A stretch of DNA of 64,000 bases from an uncultured Christensenella sp. (GTDB taxonomy: Bacteria > Bacillota > Clostridia > Christensenellales > Borkfalkiaceae), in assembly GCA_910586065.1 (NCBI GenBank), contig CAJUGI010000001.1, positions 310,001-374,000 on the forward strand, read 5' to 3'. Positions 8,333 to 14,943 of this stretch are shown here, one piece after another. Position 1 is the stretch's first letter, and each line of letters opens with the position of its first letter. The notes under the pieces are model-generated. The model did not search any database. It had not been told where the DNA came from and saw only the letters and a list, made by a program, of their open reading frames with translations. Both the position numbers and the translations under genes were made by a program.

Positions 8333-9332
8333 TACGTGCAGTACGGTGATGTCCACGCGTATACGTCTTGCAAGGAATTTAGAGGGTTATCCGTTTCCGT
8401 CGCATTTAAAAAGCGACAAGCAGGCAAAGGAAATAATCCGCCTGGCGTCTTCGGGACTTTCAAGGCTGGAAGAATTCAGGCTCCATTATATGGACGGGAT
8501 ATCCGAAGACGAGGCGCAGTCTTTAATCGAAAATCATTTAATCAGTCCGGCGCTTTTGAATAACAGGCGGCGTTCGGCAGTGCTGATAAACCATGAAGAA
8601 AGTATTTCGGTTATGATAAACGAGGAGGACCACCTCCGCGAGCAGTGCATAGTAAAAGGGCTGGATTTACAGTTTGCATACGAAACAATGTCGGAAGTGG
8701 ACGGTTGTATATCCGGCACTATGAAGTTTGCGTTCGACGAACAACTCGGTTATTTAACCGCCTGCCCAACAAATCTGGGTACGGGGCTGAGGGCTTCGGT
8801 TATGATGTTTTTGCCCGCGCTTACGATAAACGGCGTAATGCCGAGAATAATGAAGAGCGTGGCAAGACTGGGGCTGACCGTGCGCGGTATTTACGGCGAG
8901 GGCAGCGCCGCCGAGGGATATACTTATCAGATAAGTAACGAAGTGACGCTTGGGGTGACTGAAACCGAAATTCTGCGCGGAGTGGAAGAGGTGGTTTTAA
9001 AAATCTGCAAGCTGGAGGAAACGGAAAGAGAAAGGCTTGCGACGGGCGTTTCGGCACTGGATATACAGGACGAATGTCTGCGGTCGTACGGTATACTTTT
9101 AAACTGCGCAAAGCTTACGACGGAGGAACTTATAAGGCTTGCGGCAAACGTAAAGCTGGGCGCGGCGCTGGGATATATTAAGAACGAAAACGTTGCGAAT
9201 ATAGACGAACTTGTAGTAAAGATGCGGCCTTCGAACATAATGGAGGCAGCCGCAAAAAAACTTACTCCGTTGGAACGCGACGTATACCGCGCGCAGTATA
9301 CGGGCAAATTTTTAAGAAAGATTTCCAAGTGA
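8325..9332 (+). CDS. mcsB: McsB, protein arginine kinase
   Basis: A 335-residue phosphagen-kinase-fold enzyme that phosphorylates arginine side chains, marking proteins for ClpCP degradation. Visible motifs are STRIRLARNLEGYPFP near the N terminus and the nucleotide/active-site loop CPTNLGTGLRASV; the length fits the family (about 350). I chose the ATG at 8325, which overlaps the last 8 bases of mcsA, because the family begins just before STRIRLARN; the longer reading frame starting at 8229 adds unrelated residues that are mcsA sequence in another frame. It is transcribed with clpC, which follows after 40 bases. Confidence 0.92.
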   Translation: MDNTCSTVMSTRIRLARNLEGYPFPSHLKSDKQAKEIIRLASSGLSRLEEFRLHYMDGISEDEAQSLIENHLISPALLNNRRRSAVLINHEESISVMINEEDHLREQCIVKGLDLQFAYETMSEVDGCISGTMKFAFDEQLGYLTACPTNLGTGLRASVMMFLPALTINGVMPRIMKSVARLGLTVRGIYGEGSAAEGYTYQISNEVTLGVTETEILRGVEEVVLKICKLEETERERLATGVSALDIQDECLRSYGILLNCAKLTTEELIRLAANVKLGAALGYIKNENVANIDELVVKMRPSNIMEAAAKKLTPLERDVYRAQYTGKFLRKISK

Positions 9333-9372
9333 CAAACATATAAAACTCAAACATATACAGGGGGTAACCGAT

Positions 9373-11895
9373 ATGGAAAACGAATTTATGAACAATTGTA
9401 CCGATAATATGCAACAGGTAATTTCCATTGCCGAACAGGCCTGCGGAATTTACGGAATAAGCTATATAGGAAGCGAACATATAGTTTTTGCAATGCTTAA
9501 CTGCCCCGAATGTACGGCGTATAGGCTGCTTATTTCCAGCGGCGTCTCCGAGGCTGCTTACCGTGCTTATTTTGAAAGGATTATAGATAAAAATTCGAAT
9601 ATAACCGGCTTTACGCCGCGCACGAAACATATGATAGAACGCGCCAGAGAAATAGCGTTTGCTTCGAGCGGCGACGACGCGCTTGTCGGCACCGAGCATA
9701 TGCTTTTGTCGATTCTCTCGTTTAACGACTGTTTTGCGCTGAGAATCTTGCAGGCAGTAGGCGCAAATATGGACCGTTTGCGCGGATTTGTTGAAATGGC
9801 GGTGGACGGCGGCGTTCCCAACGAAGAGGAAGAAGAATCGCCGTTGAAGAATTTCGCCGAATTGTTCGGTATGCACGCGCAGAAAACGCCGCCTAAATCA
9901 AAGGAAACGCGCTCTTCGCCCGCGCTGGACAAGTCGGTATTGAGTTACGGCACCGACCTAACGCAAAAGGCGCGCGAGGGCAAAATCGACCCGGTTATAG
10001 GCAGAAAGAAAGAGATTGATAAAATTATTCAGGTGCTTTCGCGCCGTACGAAAAACAATCCTGTTCTTATTGGCGAACCGGGAGTGGGCAAGTCGGCAGT
10101 CGTTGAGGGGCTTGCGCAGGCGATAATAAAGAACGAAGTTCCCGAACTTTTAAAAAACAAAATCGTATTTTCGCTGGATTTGGCGGGAATGGTTGCGGGC
10201 GCAAAATACAGGGGCGACTTTGAAGAACGCCTTAAAAATGCAATAAATTCCATAAAAAACAGCGGCAATGTAATTCTGTTTATAGATGAAATTCACCAGA
10301 TTGTGGGTGCCGGGGCGACTTCGGACGGCAATATGGACGCCGCCAACATTTTGAAACCAATGCTTGCCCGCGGCGAATTGCAGACGATAGGCGCGACGAC
10401 GCTGGAAGAATACAGAAAATACATTGAAAAGGACGCCGCTTTAGAGCGCCGCTTTACGCCCGTGCAGGTGGACGAACCGACGGTTGAAGACACGATTGAA
10501 ATTTTGAGAGGACTGCGCGATAAATACGAGGCGCACCACAAAGTGGTGATTACCGACGAGGCGATAATTGCCGCCGCGACTCTTTCGGACAGATATATAA
10601 CCGACAGGTTTTTACCGGACAAGGCCATAGATTTAATCGACGAGGCGGCGTCGCGTTCGCGTTTGAATGCAATGAACAGTCCCGACGAATTGAAGGAGCT
10701 TGAAGAGAAATTAAAGCGTCTGAACATTGAAAAGAACAAGGCGGCGAAGGGTGAAAATTATACCCAGGCGCAAAAACTTGTAGACGAAATAGCAGAAGTT
10801 CAGGAAAAAATCAAAAAACTGACTACGGACTGGAAGGGTGAAAAGCTGACGACTTCTCCTGAAATCGGCGGTAACGACATTGCCGAAATCGTGAGCGGCT
10901 GGACGGGCGTGCCGGTTGTTAAACTCACTGAGCAGGAGAGCGAAAAGCTTTTGCATCTGGAAGAGAACCTGCACAAACGCATAATCGGTCAGGACGAAGC
11001 GGTTTCCGCCGTGGCGCGTGCAATCCGCCGCGCCCGCGCAGGCTTAAACGAACCGGATAAGCCGATAGGCTCGTTCATTTTCGTCGGACCCACGGGCGTA
11101 GGTAAAACCGACCTTGCAAAAGCGCTTGCCGAAACTATGTTCGGCGACGAAAAACTTATGATAAGAATAGATATGTCCGAGTTTATGGAAAAGCACAACG
11201 TTTCCAAACTTATCGGCGCGCCTCCGGGGTACGTGGGTTACGATGACAACGCGGGAGGACAGCTAACCGAAAGGGTGAGAAGAAAGCCCTATTCCGTGGT
11301 GCTGTTCGACGAAGTGGAAAAGGCGCATCCCGACGTTTTCAACGTTTTGCTTCAAATCCTTGACGACGGCAGACTTACGGACAGCAAAGGCAGAGTAATT
11401 AACTTTAAAAATACCATAATAATTATGACTTCGAACGTGGGCGCGTCTAAAATTAAAAAGATGTCGAACTTCGGGTTTACTTCCGGCGACGAACATTCGG
11501 ACGGCTACGACAATATGAAAGAGTCGATAAACGACGCGTTGAAGGAGCAATTCAAACCGGAATTTTTGAACAGGCTTGACGACATAATCGTCTTCCGTAA
11601 GCTAACGAAGGAAGAAGCGGGCAAAATCTGTTATAAAATAATCGATTCGCTTTCGGCAAGGCTTAAACTGCGCAACGTTTCTTTAAAAATTTCGGACGAG
11701 GCAATGAATATGCTTCTGGACGAGGGCTATAACGATATGTACGGCGCGCGCCCCTTAAAGCGCGTGGTGCAAAAGCGCGTAGAAGACAGACTTTCGGACG
11801 AAATTCTTGCAAACCACGTTTTGCCGGGCGAGACGGTAACGGTGGAAGTGAAGGACGGCGAACTTGTTTTCCGCTCGGAAAAGACAAACCCTTAA
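9373..11895 (+). CDS. clpC: ClpC, AAA+ unfoldase of the Clp protease
   Basis: An 840-residue Hsp100 ATPase. It has an N-terminal double Clp-N repeat (about 1-145), a first AAA module with Walker A GEPGVGKS (about 235) and DEIHQIVGAG, a UVR-containing middle region, and a second AAA module with Walker A GPTGVGKT (about 572) and the DEVEKAHPDVFNVLLQILDDG stretch. The presence of the middle domain and the neighbours McsA/McsB make it ClpC rather than ClpB, and ClpC with ClpP degrades arginine-phosphorylated proteins. Its leader carries a CAAACATATACAGGGGGT block similar to those ahead of gpsA and the gene at 59291. A strong terminator follows. Confidence 0.95.
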   Translation: MENEFMNNCTDNMQQVISIAEQACGIYGISYIGSEHIVFAMLNCPECTAYRLLISSGVSEAAYRAYFERIIDKNSNITGFTPRTKHMIERAREIAFASSGDDALVGTEHMLLSILSFNDCFALRILQAVGANMDRLRGFVEMAVDGGVPNEEEEESPLKNFAELFGMHAQKTPPKSKETRSSPALDKSVLSYGTDLTQKAREGKIDPVIGRKKEIDKIIQVLSRRTKNNPVLIGEPGVGKSAVVEGLAQAIIKNEVPELLKNKIVFSLDLAGMVAGAKYRGDFEERLKNAINSIKNSGNVILFIDEIHQIVGAGATSDGNMDAANILKPMLARGELQTIGATTLEEYRKYIEKDAALERRFTPVQVDEPTVEDTIEILRGLRDKYEAHHKVVITDEAIIAAATLSDRYITDRFLPDKAIDLIDEAASRSRLNAMNSPDELKELEEKLKRLNIEKNKAAKGENYTQAQKLVDEIAEVQEKIKKLTTDWKGEKLTTSPEIGGNDIAEIVSGWTGVPVVKLTEQESEKLLHLEENLHKRIIGQDEAVSAVARAIRRARAGLNEPDKPIGSFIFVGPTGVGKTDLAKALAETMFGDEKLMIRIDMSEFMEKHNVSKLIGAPPGYVGYDDNAGGQLTERVRRKPYSVVLFDEVEKAHPDVFNVLLQILDDGRLTDSKGRVINFKNTIIIMTSNVGASKIKKMSNFGFTSGDEHSDGYDNMKESINDALKEQFKPEFLNRLDDIIVFRKLTKEEAGKICYKIIDSLSARLKLRNVSLKISDEAMNMLLDEGYNDMYGARPLKRVVQKRVEDRLSDEILANHVLPGETVTVEVKDGELVFRSEKTNP

Positions 11896-11914
11896 AACTT
11901 TAAAATAATTAAAA

Positions 11915-11948
11915 ACCGCCCCGCGGAGCAAAAGCTCCGCGGGGCGGT
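11915..11948. terminator. Bidirectional terminator after clpC
   Basis: A perfect 15-bp GC stem with an AAAA loop (11915-11948) lies between convergent clpC and the XRE gene. Confidence 0.85.
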
Positions 11949-11958
11949 AAATTTTATT

Positions 11959-12159
11959 TTAAGTTAAAATATTATCAAAAGTTTCGTCGAAGATTTCGCA
12001 AATTTTTGCAAGCGTGGCATAATTCGGCTCGCAAACTTTATTCTCCCATGCGCTTACCGTGCGTTTATCAACGCCAATCAGGGCACCCAATTGTTTTTGT
12101 GTTAAACCTTTGCTCTGACGGAGTTGCCTGATATTTTCGGCGAAACAGATTGTTTTCAT
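11959..12159 (-). CDS. Small XRE-family repressor, module 1
   Basis: A 66-residue protein that is almost entirely a Cro/C1-type helix-turn-helix: IRQLRQSKGLTQKQLGALIGVDKRTVSAWENKVCEPNYATLAKICEIF. It is divergent from the small gene at 12278, with three copies of CCAA-N5-TTGG between them, so I infer that it binds there and represses both directions. There is no Shine-Dalgarno site. A TATTAT box ends 6 bases before the ATG, which suggests a leaderless message as for phage repressors. Two further small XRE modules of the same design occur at 12581 and 17271. Confidence 0.8.
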   Translation of the reverse strand: MKTICFAENIRQLRQSKGLTQKQLGALIGVDKRTVSAWENKVCEPNYATLAKICEIFDETFDNILT

Positions 12160-12172
12160 ATCTTTATAATAT

Positions 12173-12249
12173 CCAAAATTTTTGGCATAATACTTGACGG
12201 ACCAATGCCTTTGGTATATTATTTATTGTAAAAATACCAAAAATATTGG
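12173..12249. promoter_or_regulatory. Triple operator CCAA-N5-TTGG with divergent promoters
   Basis: Three perfect inverted repeats with the same 5-base centre spacing lie at 12173-12185, 12202-12214 and 12237-12249, the only notable symmetry in the divergent gap. The rightward promoter has TTGACG at 12194-12199, and the middle copy lies in its spacer next to the -10 region. The first copy lies just upstream of the leftward TATTAT box. This is the arrangement expected for autorepression by the small XRE protein at 11959. Binding is inferred. Confidence 0.75.
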
Positions 12250-12277
12250 ATTTAATCAATAAAGGAGAAAGTAAATA

Positions 12278-12472
12278 ATGAAAAAGAGCGGGCATTTGTT
12301 TGCAAAAGAATTGGAAAACCTTGAAGTAAGGGTGGATGAAAAGAGTATGCTGTTGGATTTAAAAGTGCTGTTAAAAGATTATTATACGGCAACGTTTACA
12401 GCAAGCGAAAAAAAGCTTGAAATAAAGTTCGATAACGGACAAAAATTCGAAATATCGGTAAAAGAGAAGTAA
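12278..12472 (+). CDS. Small hypothetical protein controlled by XRE module 1
   Basis: A 64-residue charged protein (rich in Lys and Glu) with alternating strand-like segments (LEVRVDEKSMLLDLKVLLKD, TATFTASEKKLEIKFDNG) and no signal peptide, helix-turn-helix or cysteine. It has a good ribosome site (AAAGGAGAAAG). It is the sole target visible for the divergent repressor and its triple operator and is closed by a terminator at 12531-12570. I do not recognise the family. An antitoxin-free toxin or a stress-response peptide are possible readings, but nothing in the sequence decides between them. Confidence 0.6.
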   Translation: MKKSGHLFAKELENLEVRVDEKSMLLDLKVLLKDYYTATFTASEKKLEIKFDNGQKFEISVKEK

Positions 12473-12530
12473 GCCCGTTTGTTTGGAGCGGTTGTGGATT
12501 GATTTGGGTGCCGTAAGATAATAGTTTATG

Positions 12531-12570
12531 AAAACTCCGCCCCGCGCTGAATAGCGCGGGGCGGAGTTTT
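12531..12570. terminator. Bidirectional terminator
   Basis: An 18-bp perfect stem with a 4-base loop lies between the convergent small gene at 12278 and the XRE gene at 12581, with A and T runs at its ends. Confidence 0.85.
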
Positions 12571-12580
12571 AAATTTATTA

Positions 12581-12793
12581 TTAAATAAAATCGAATAAGT
12601 CGTTCGGGGTTATGTCAAACCGTTTGCAAAGATAAACTATCTTTTCATAATCAAGCTGAATTTTGCCGGTTTCGTATTCGCTGTAATCGGACTGGTATTT
12701 GTGCAATTCAGCAGCGATTTGCTTTTGTGTTATCCCCTTTGCCAACCGTGCTTCTTTTAAATTTTTTCCGACTTTTTTTGCTATCTCCATCAT
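12581..12793 (-). CDS. Small XRE-family repressor, module 2
   Basis: A 70-residue helix-turn-helix protein (VGKNLKEARLAKGITQKQIAAEL, then SDYSEYETGKIQLDYEKIVYLCKRFDI), one DNA-binding domain with no effector domain. It is divergent from the membrane-protein gene at 12898. The shared gap carries ATAGGA-N5-TCCTAT and a second imperfect copy. Its own promoter, TTTACA-N17-TAGAAT, ends 5 bases before the first of two consecutive ATG codons and no ribosome site is visible, so the transcript is probably leaderless. Either ATG (12793 or 12790) could be used. Confidence 0.8.
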   Translation of the reverse strand: MMEIAKKVGKNLKEARLAKGITQKQIAAELHKYQSDYSEYETGKIQLDYEKIVYLCKRFDITPNDLFDFI

Positions 12794-12798
12794 TATAC

Positions 12799-12860
12799 AT
12801 TCTAAATATAGGAAAAATTACTGTAAAACGCTTGACTTATAGGAAAAAATCCTATAACAT
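12799..12860. promoter_or_regulatory. Divergent promoters with ATAGGA-N5-TCCTAT operators
   Basis: A perfect 17-bp inverted repeat (12839-12855) lies in the spacer of the rightward promoter TTGACT (12832-12837) to TAACAT (12855-12860). A degenerate copy (ATAGGA AAAAT TACTGT, 12808-12824) fills the spacer of the leftward promoter (TGTAAA complement at 12822-12827, ATTCTA complement at 12799-12804). Both promoters have 17-base spacers. I infer binding by the XRE protein at 12581. Confidence 0.7.
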
Positions 12861-12897
12861 TGATTTTACTAAATATGTATTTACAGAGGAGAAAATT

Positions 12898-13647
12898 ATG
12901 GAAGAAGTGCAAACGGTTTCAACGCCGGCAACAAACAGTCAGTATTTGAAGTACAGCGGAAGTTTTAAAAAACAGTGCGTTTTAAATATTGCCGCGGGCA
13001 TTTGTATTTTGGTGGGCACGGTTTTATTGTTGTTTGTGCCCATTTTTAAAATAGACGCGTTGCTTATTTCGGTTGAATTTTCTTTTTTTGACGAAATTAA
13101 ACTTGCTTTCAGCGGATTGATAGGTAGCGGCGGCTTGGCTGCTGTTGCGGAGGTAAGTTCGGGAAGCGGCGCGGCGGACGGATATAGCAGTGTTTTTATG
13201 ATTTACGGAATTTTTCAAATTTTTGCGGTTATAATGTTTGCTATCGGCTTATGCTGTTTGCTTGCTGATGTTATTAAGAGCTGTTTCGGCATAGTGAACG
13301 CGGACACTTACGCCATAACGCAATACGATAAAATTAAAACCCGCGCCGCGGAAGGTAAGGGCAGGCGCTTCGGCAGATATTATTCGCCCGCTTCGTTTAT
13401 GGTAAGCGGCATTATGTTTGAAGTTTTGTATGTAGTTTACGTAAAAATTTTCAGTAATATGCTCGGCGTAGGTTCCGCTTATATGTATTCCAATTTTTTA
13501 AGCGTCACCGGCGTAAGCTGGACTATAATATTCCCATTCTTGTTTATAGCGGCTTATGTGGCGTGCTGGGCTTTGAAAAAATATATGTTCGGGCAGGTTA
13601 AAACGGCTATTTTAAAGGAAGATTATCAGATTAGTACAAATATGTAA
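12898..13647 (+). CDS. Hypothetical membrane protein controlled by XRE module 2
   Basis: A 249-residue integral membrane protein. I chose the ATG at 12898, which has AGAGGAGA ahead of it; the longer frame starting at 12727 would read through the regulator promoter region. After a polar N terminus there is a helix near residues 30-50 (IAAGICILVGTVLLLFVPIF), a loop with Ser/Gly-rich stretch, a second pair of helices near 100-125, and two more near 160-180 and 205-225, giving about four or five spans. No family was recognised. It is the only gene between its operator-bearing promoter and a strong terminator, so expression is probably set by the divergent XRE protein. Confidence 0.7.
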   Translation: MEEVQTVSTPATNSQYLKYSGSFKKQCVLNIAAGICILVGTVLLLFVPIFKIDALLISVEFSFFDEIKLAFSGLIGSGGLAAVAEVSSGSGAADGYSSVFMIYGIFQIFAVIMFAIGLCCLLADVIKSCFGIVNADTYAITQYDKIKTRAAEGKGRRFGRYYSPASFMVSGIMFEVLYVVYVKIFSNMLGVGSAYMYSNFLSVTGVSWTIIFPFLFIAAYVACWALKKYMFGQVKTAILKEDYQISTNM

Positions 13648-13664
13648 TTTTTAAAAACAAGCTG

Positions 13665-13695
13665 TGCGCCCCGCGGGAAAAAACCGCGGGGCGCA
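13665..13695 (+). terminator. Rho-independent terminator after the membrane-protein gene
   Basis: A 12-bp perfect GC stem (13665-13676 with 13684-13695) is followed by TATTTTT. Confidence 0.85.
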
Positions 13696-13708
13696 TATTT
13701 TTGGATTA

Positions 13709-13737
13709 TTGACAAATCATAATTAATACTTTATAAT
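13709..13737 (+). promoter_or_regulatory. Perfect consensus promoter upstream of a structured region
   Basis: TTGACA (13709-13714) and TATAAT (13732-13737) match consensus completely with a 17-base spacer. No convincing protein gene follows; the next 220 bases are rich in hairpins. Confidence 0.8.
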
Positions 13738-13743
13738 TTGCAT

Positions 13744-13960
13744 ATAAAAATTATAGTTTTGTTCACGACGTATTAAGCGCGTCCGCAAGAGCGGACGGGA
13801 GAAAAAACGATGAAATTCCGCGCTGAAAGAGCGCGTGTTTTGCGGTTAACTTATAATTTATTTGTTTGTTTAACCGGCGGCGCGTTTTCAACGGTTGCGG
13901 AAACTGCGGTTATTTTGTTTTGCCGTTTAATGATATACACAATATATTGTGTTTTGAAAA
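13744..13960 (+). ncRNA. Candidate structured non-coding RNA between module 2 and the pfl leader
   Basis: The stretch follows a perfect promoter and contains consecutive hairpins: CGTCCGC-AAGA-GCGGACG near 13780, CGCGCT-GAAAG-AGCGCG near 13825, and a CGGTTAA/TTAACCG stem around an AT-rich loop near 13842-13877. It ends at an AT-rich palindrome ACACAATATATTGTGT followed by TTTTG near 13938-13957, which could be a weak terminator. A 61-codon frame (13810-13995, with GGGAG ahead of it) overlaps the hairpins; its N terminus is Arg-rich because of the stems and it has one hydrophobic span, so a small membrane protein is the alternative reading. It matches no RNA family I recognise. Confidence 0.4.
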
Positions 13961-13991
13961 AAATTTTTAAACAATATTTAGTTTCAAACCG

Positions 13992-14020
13992 TTGACAAAT
14001 GTAAAACGGCTTGATATAAT
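13992..14020 (+). promoter_or_regulatory. Perfect consensus promoter of the pfl operon
   Basis: TTGACA (13992-13997), 17-base spacer, TATAAT (14015-14020). It drives the ZTP riboswitch leader and the pflA-pflB-glycyl radical subunit genes. Confidence 0.85.
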
Positions 14021-14035
14021 TAAGTTCCAATTTAA

Positions 14036-14150
14036 AGGTCGGCGGCGACTGACGAATGTGCGGGTAACCGCGAGGAAACCGTGCGACAGCAAAACGTCGT
14101 TCGTCTGGGCTATTTGTTTGCAAATCCGCAAAATAATAGTCCTTTTTTAT
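14036..14150 (+). promoter_or_regulatory. ZTP (pfl-motif) riboswitch with terminator expression platform
   Basis: The leader shows the family hallmarks in order: CGACTGACGAA (about 14046), a small stem GCGGGTAACCGC, and the conserved 3' block CGTCTGGGC (14102-14110). The pfl motif binds ZTP/AICAR derivatives, signals of low 10-formyl-tetrahydrofolate, and turns genes on. The expression platform is visible: GGGCTATT (14107-14114) pairs with AATAGTCC (14135-14142), with an inner TTTGC/GCAAA stem, followed by six T residues (14143-14148). The terminator uses the last bases of the aptamer, so aptamer folding and termination exclude each other, as in an ON switch. Formate made by PFL feeds one-carbon folate, which fits the genes downstream. 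Confidence 0.85.
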
Positions 14151-14170
14151 TCCCGTTACAGGAGGCAGGT

Positions 14171-14893
14171 TTGCAGGGCTTTATACATTCTTTTGAAAGT
14201 TTCGGTACGGTGGACGGGCCCGGGATACGCTTTGTGGCGTTTATGCAGGGTTGTCCGTTGCGTTGCAAGTATTGCCACAATCCCGACACGTGGGAGTTTT
14301 CCGCCGGAAAAACTTATACACCCGAAGAAGTTTTAAAGGAAATTTTAAAGTACAAAAGCTATATAAAAAGCGGCGGCGTAACCGTTTCGGGCGGCGAGCC
14401 GTTAATGCAAATAGAATTTGTGACGCAGCTTTTTAAACTCCTGAAAAAAGAGGGAGTGCATACGGCGGTTGACACCTCAGGCGTTACGTTTAACGCCGGA
14501 AACGAAAGGAGCGTAAAGGCGCACGAAGAACTGATTAAGTTTACCGATTTGGTGCTTTTGGATATAAAGCACGCGGACGGGGAAGGTTATAGAGCACTTT
14601 GTGGCGGTTCATTAAATAATACGTTAAACTTTGCGCGCTTTCTTTCGGAAAACGGCAAGGATATCTGGATAAGGCACGTTCTGGTGCCCGGCATAACGGA
14701 CGACGACGCACAACTTTTAAAATTAAAGGAAATAATAAAAACGCTTAAAACGGTTAAAAAGGTGGAGGTTTTGCCCTATCACAATATGGGCGAAGTCAAA
14801 TACGAAAAACTTGGCTTTAATTATGAGCTGAAGGGAGTGCAACCGCCGACGAAAGAGCGCATAGCAAACGCGCGGCGGATTTTAAACGGTTAA
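14171..14893 (+). CDS. pflA: Pyruvate formate-lyase activating enzyme (radical SAM)
   Basis: A 240-residue radical-SAM enzyme that installs the glycyl radical on pyruvate formate-lyase using a 4Fe-4S cluster and S-adenosylmethionine. The cluster motif CPLRCKYCHNPDTW is near residues 30-43 and the SAM-contact GGEP motif follows (VSGGEPLM). I place the start at TTG 14171, which has an ideal GGAGG site 5 bases ahead; translations beginning at 14081 would read through the riboswitch terminator. The family normally begins close to HSFESFGTVDGPGIRFV, as here. It is the first gene after the ZTP riboswitch and is followed 50 bases later by the lyase gene. Confidence 0.93.
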   Translation: MQGFIHSFESFGTVDGPGIRFVAFMQGCPLRCKYCHNPDTWEFSAGKTYTPEEVLKEILKYKSYIKSGGVTVSGGEPLMQIEFVTQLFKLLKKEGVHTAVDTSGVTFNAGNERSVKAHEELIKFTDLVLLDIKHADGEGYRALCGGSLNNTLNFARFLSENGKDIWIRHVLVPGITDDDAQLLKLKEIIKTLKTVKKVEVLPYHNMGEVKYEKLGFNYELKGVQPPTKERIANARRILNG

Positions 14894-14943
14894 TTTACGC
14901 AAAACGGCGAATACTAAATACGATAAAAAACAGGAGACGAATT

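Noticed and set aside
13810..13995. A confident 61-residue protein gene
   Set aside because: It overlaps strong hairpins and has biased Arg codons made by the stems. It is reported only inside the RNA candidate.
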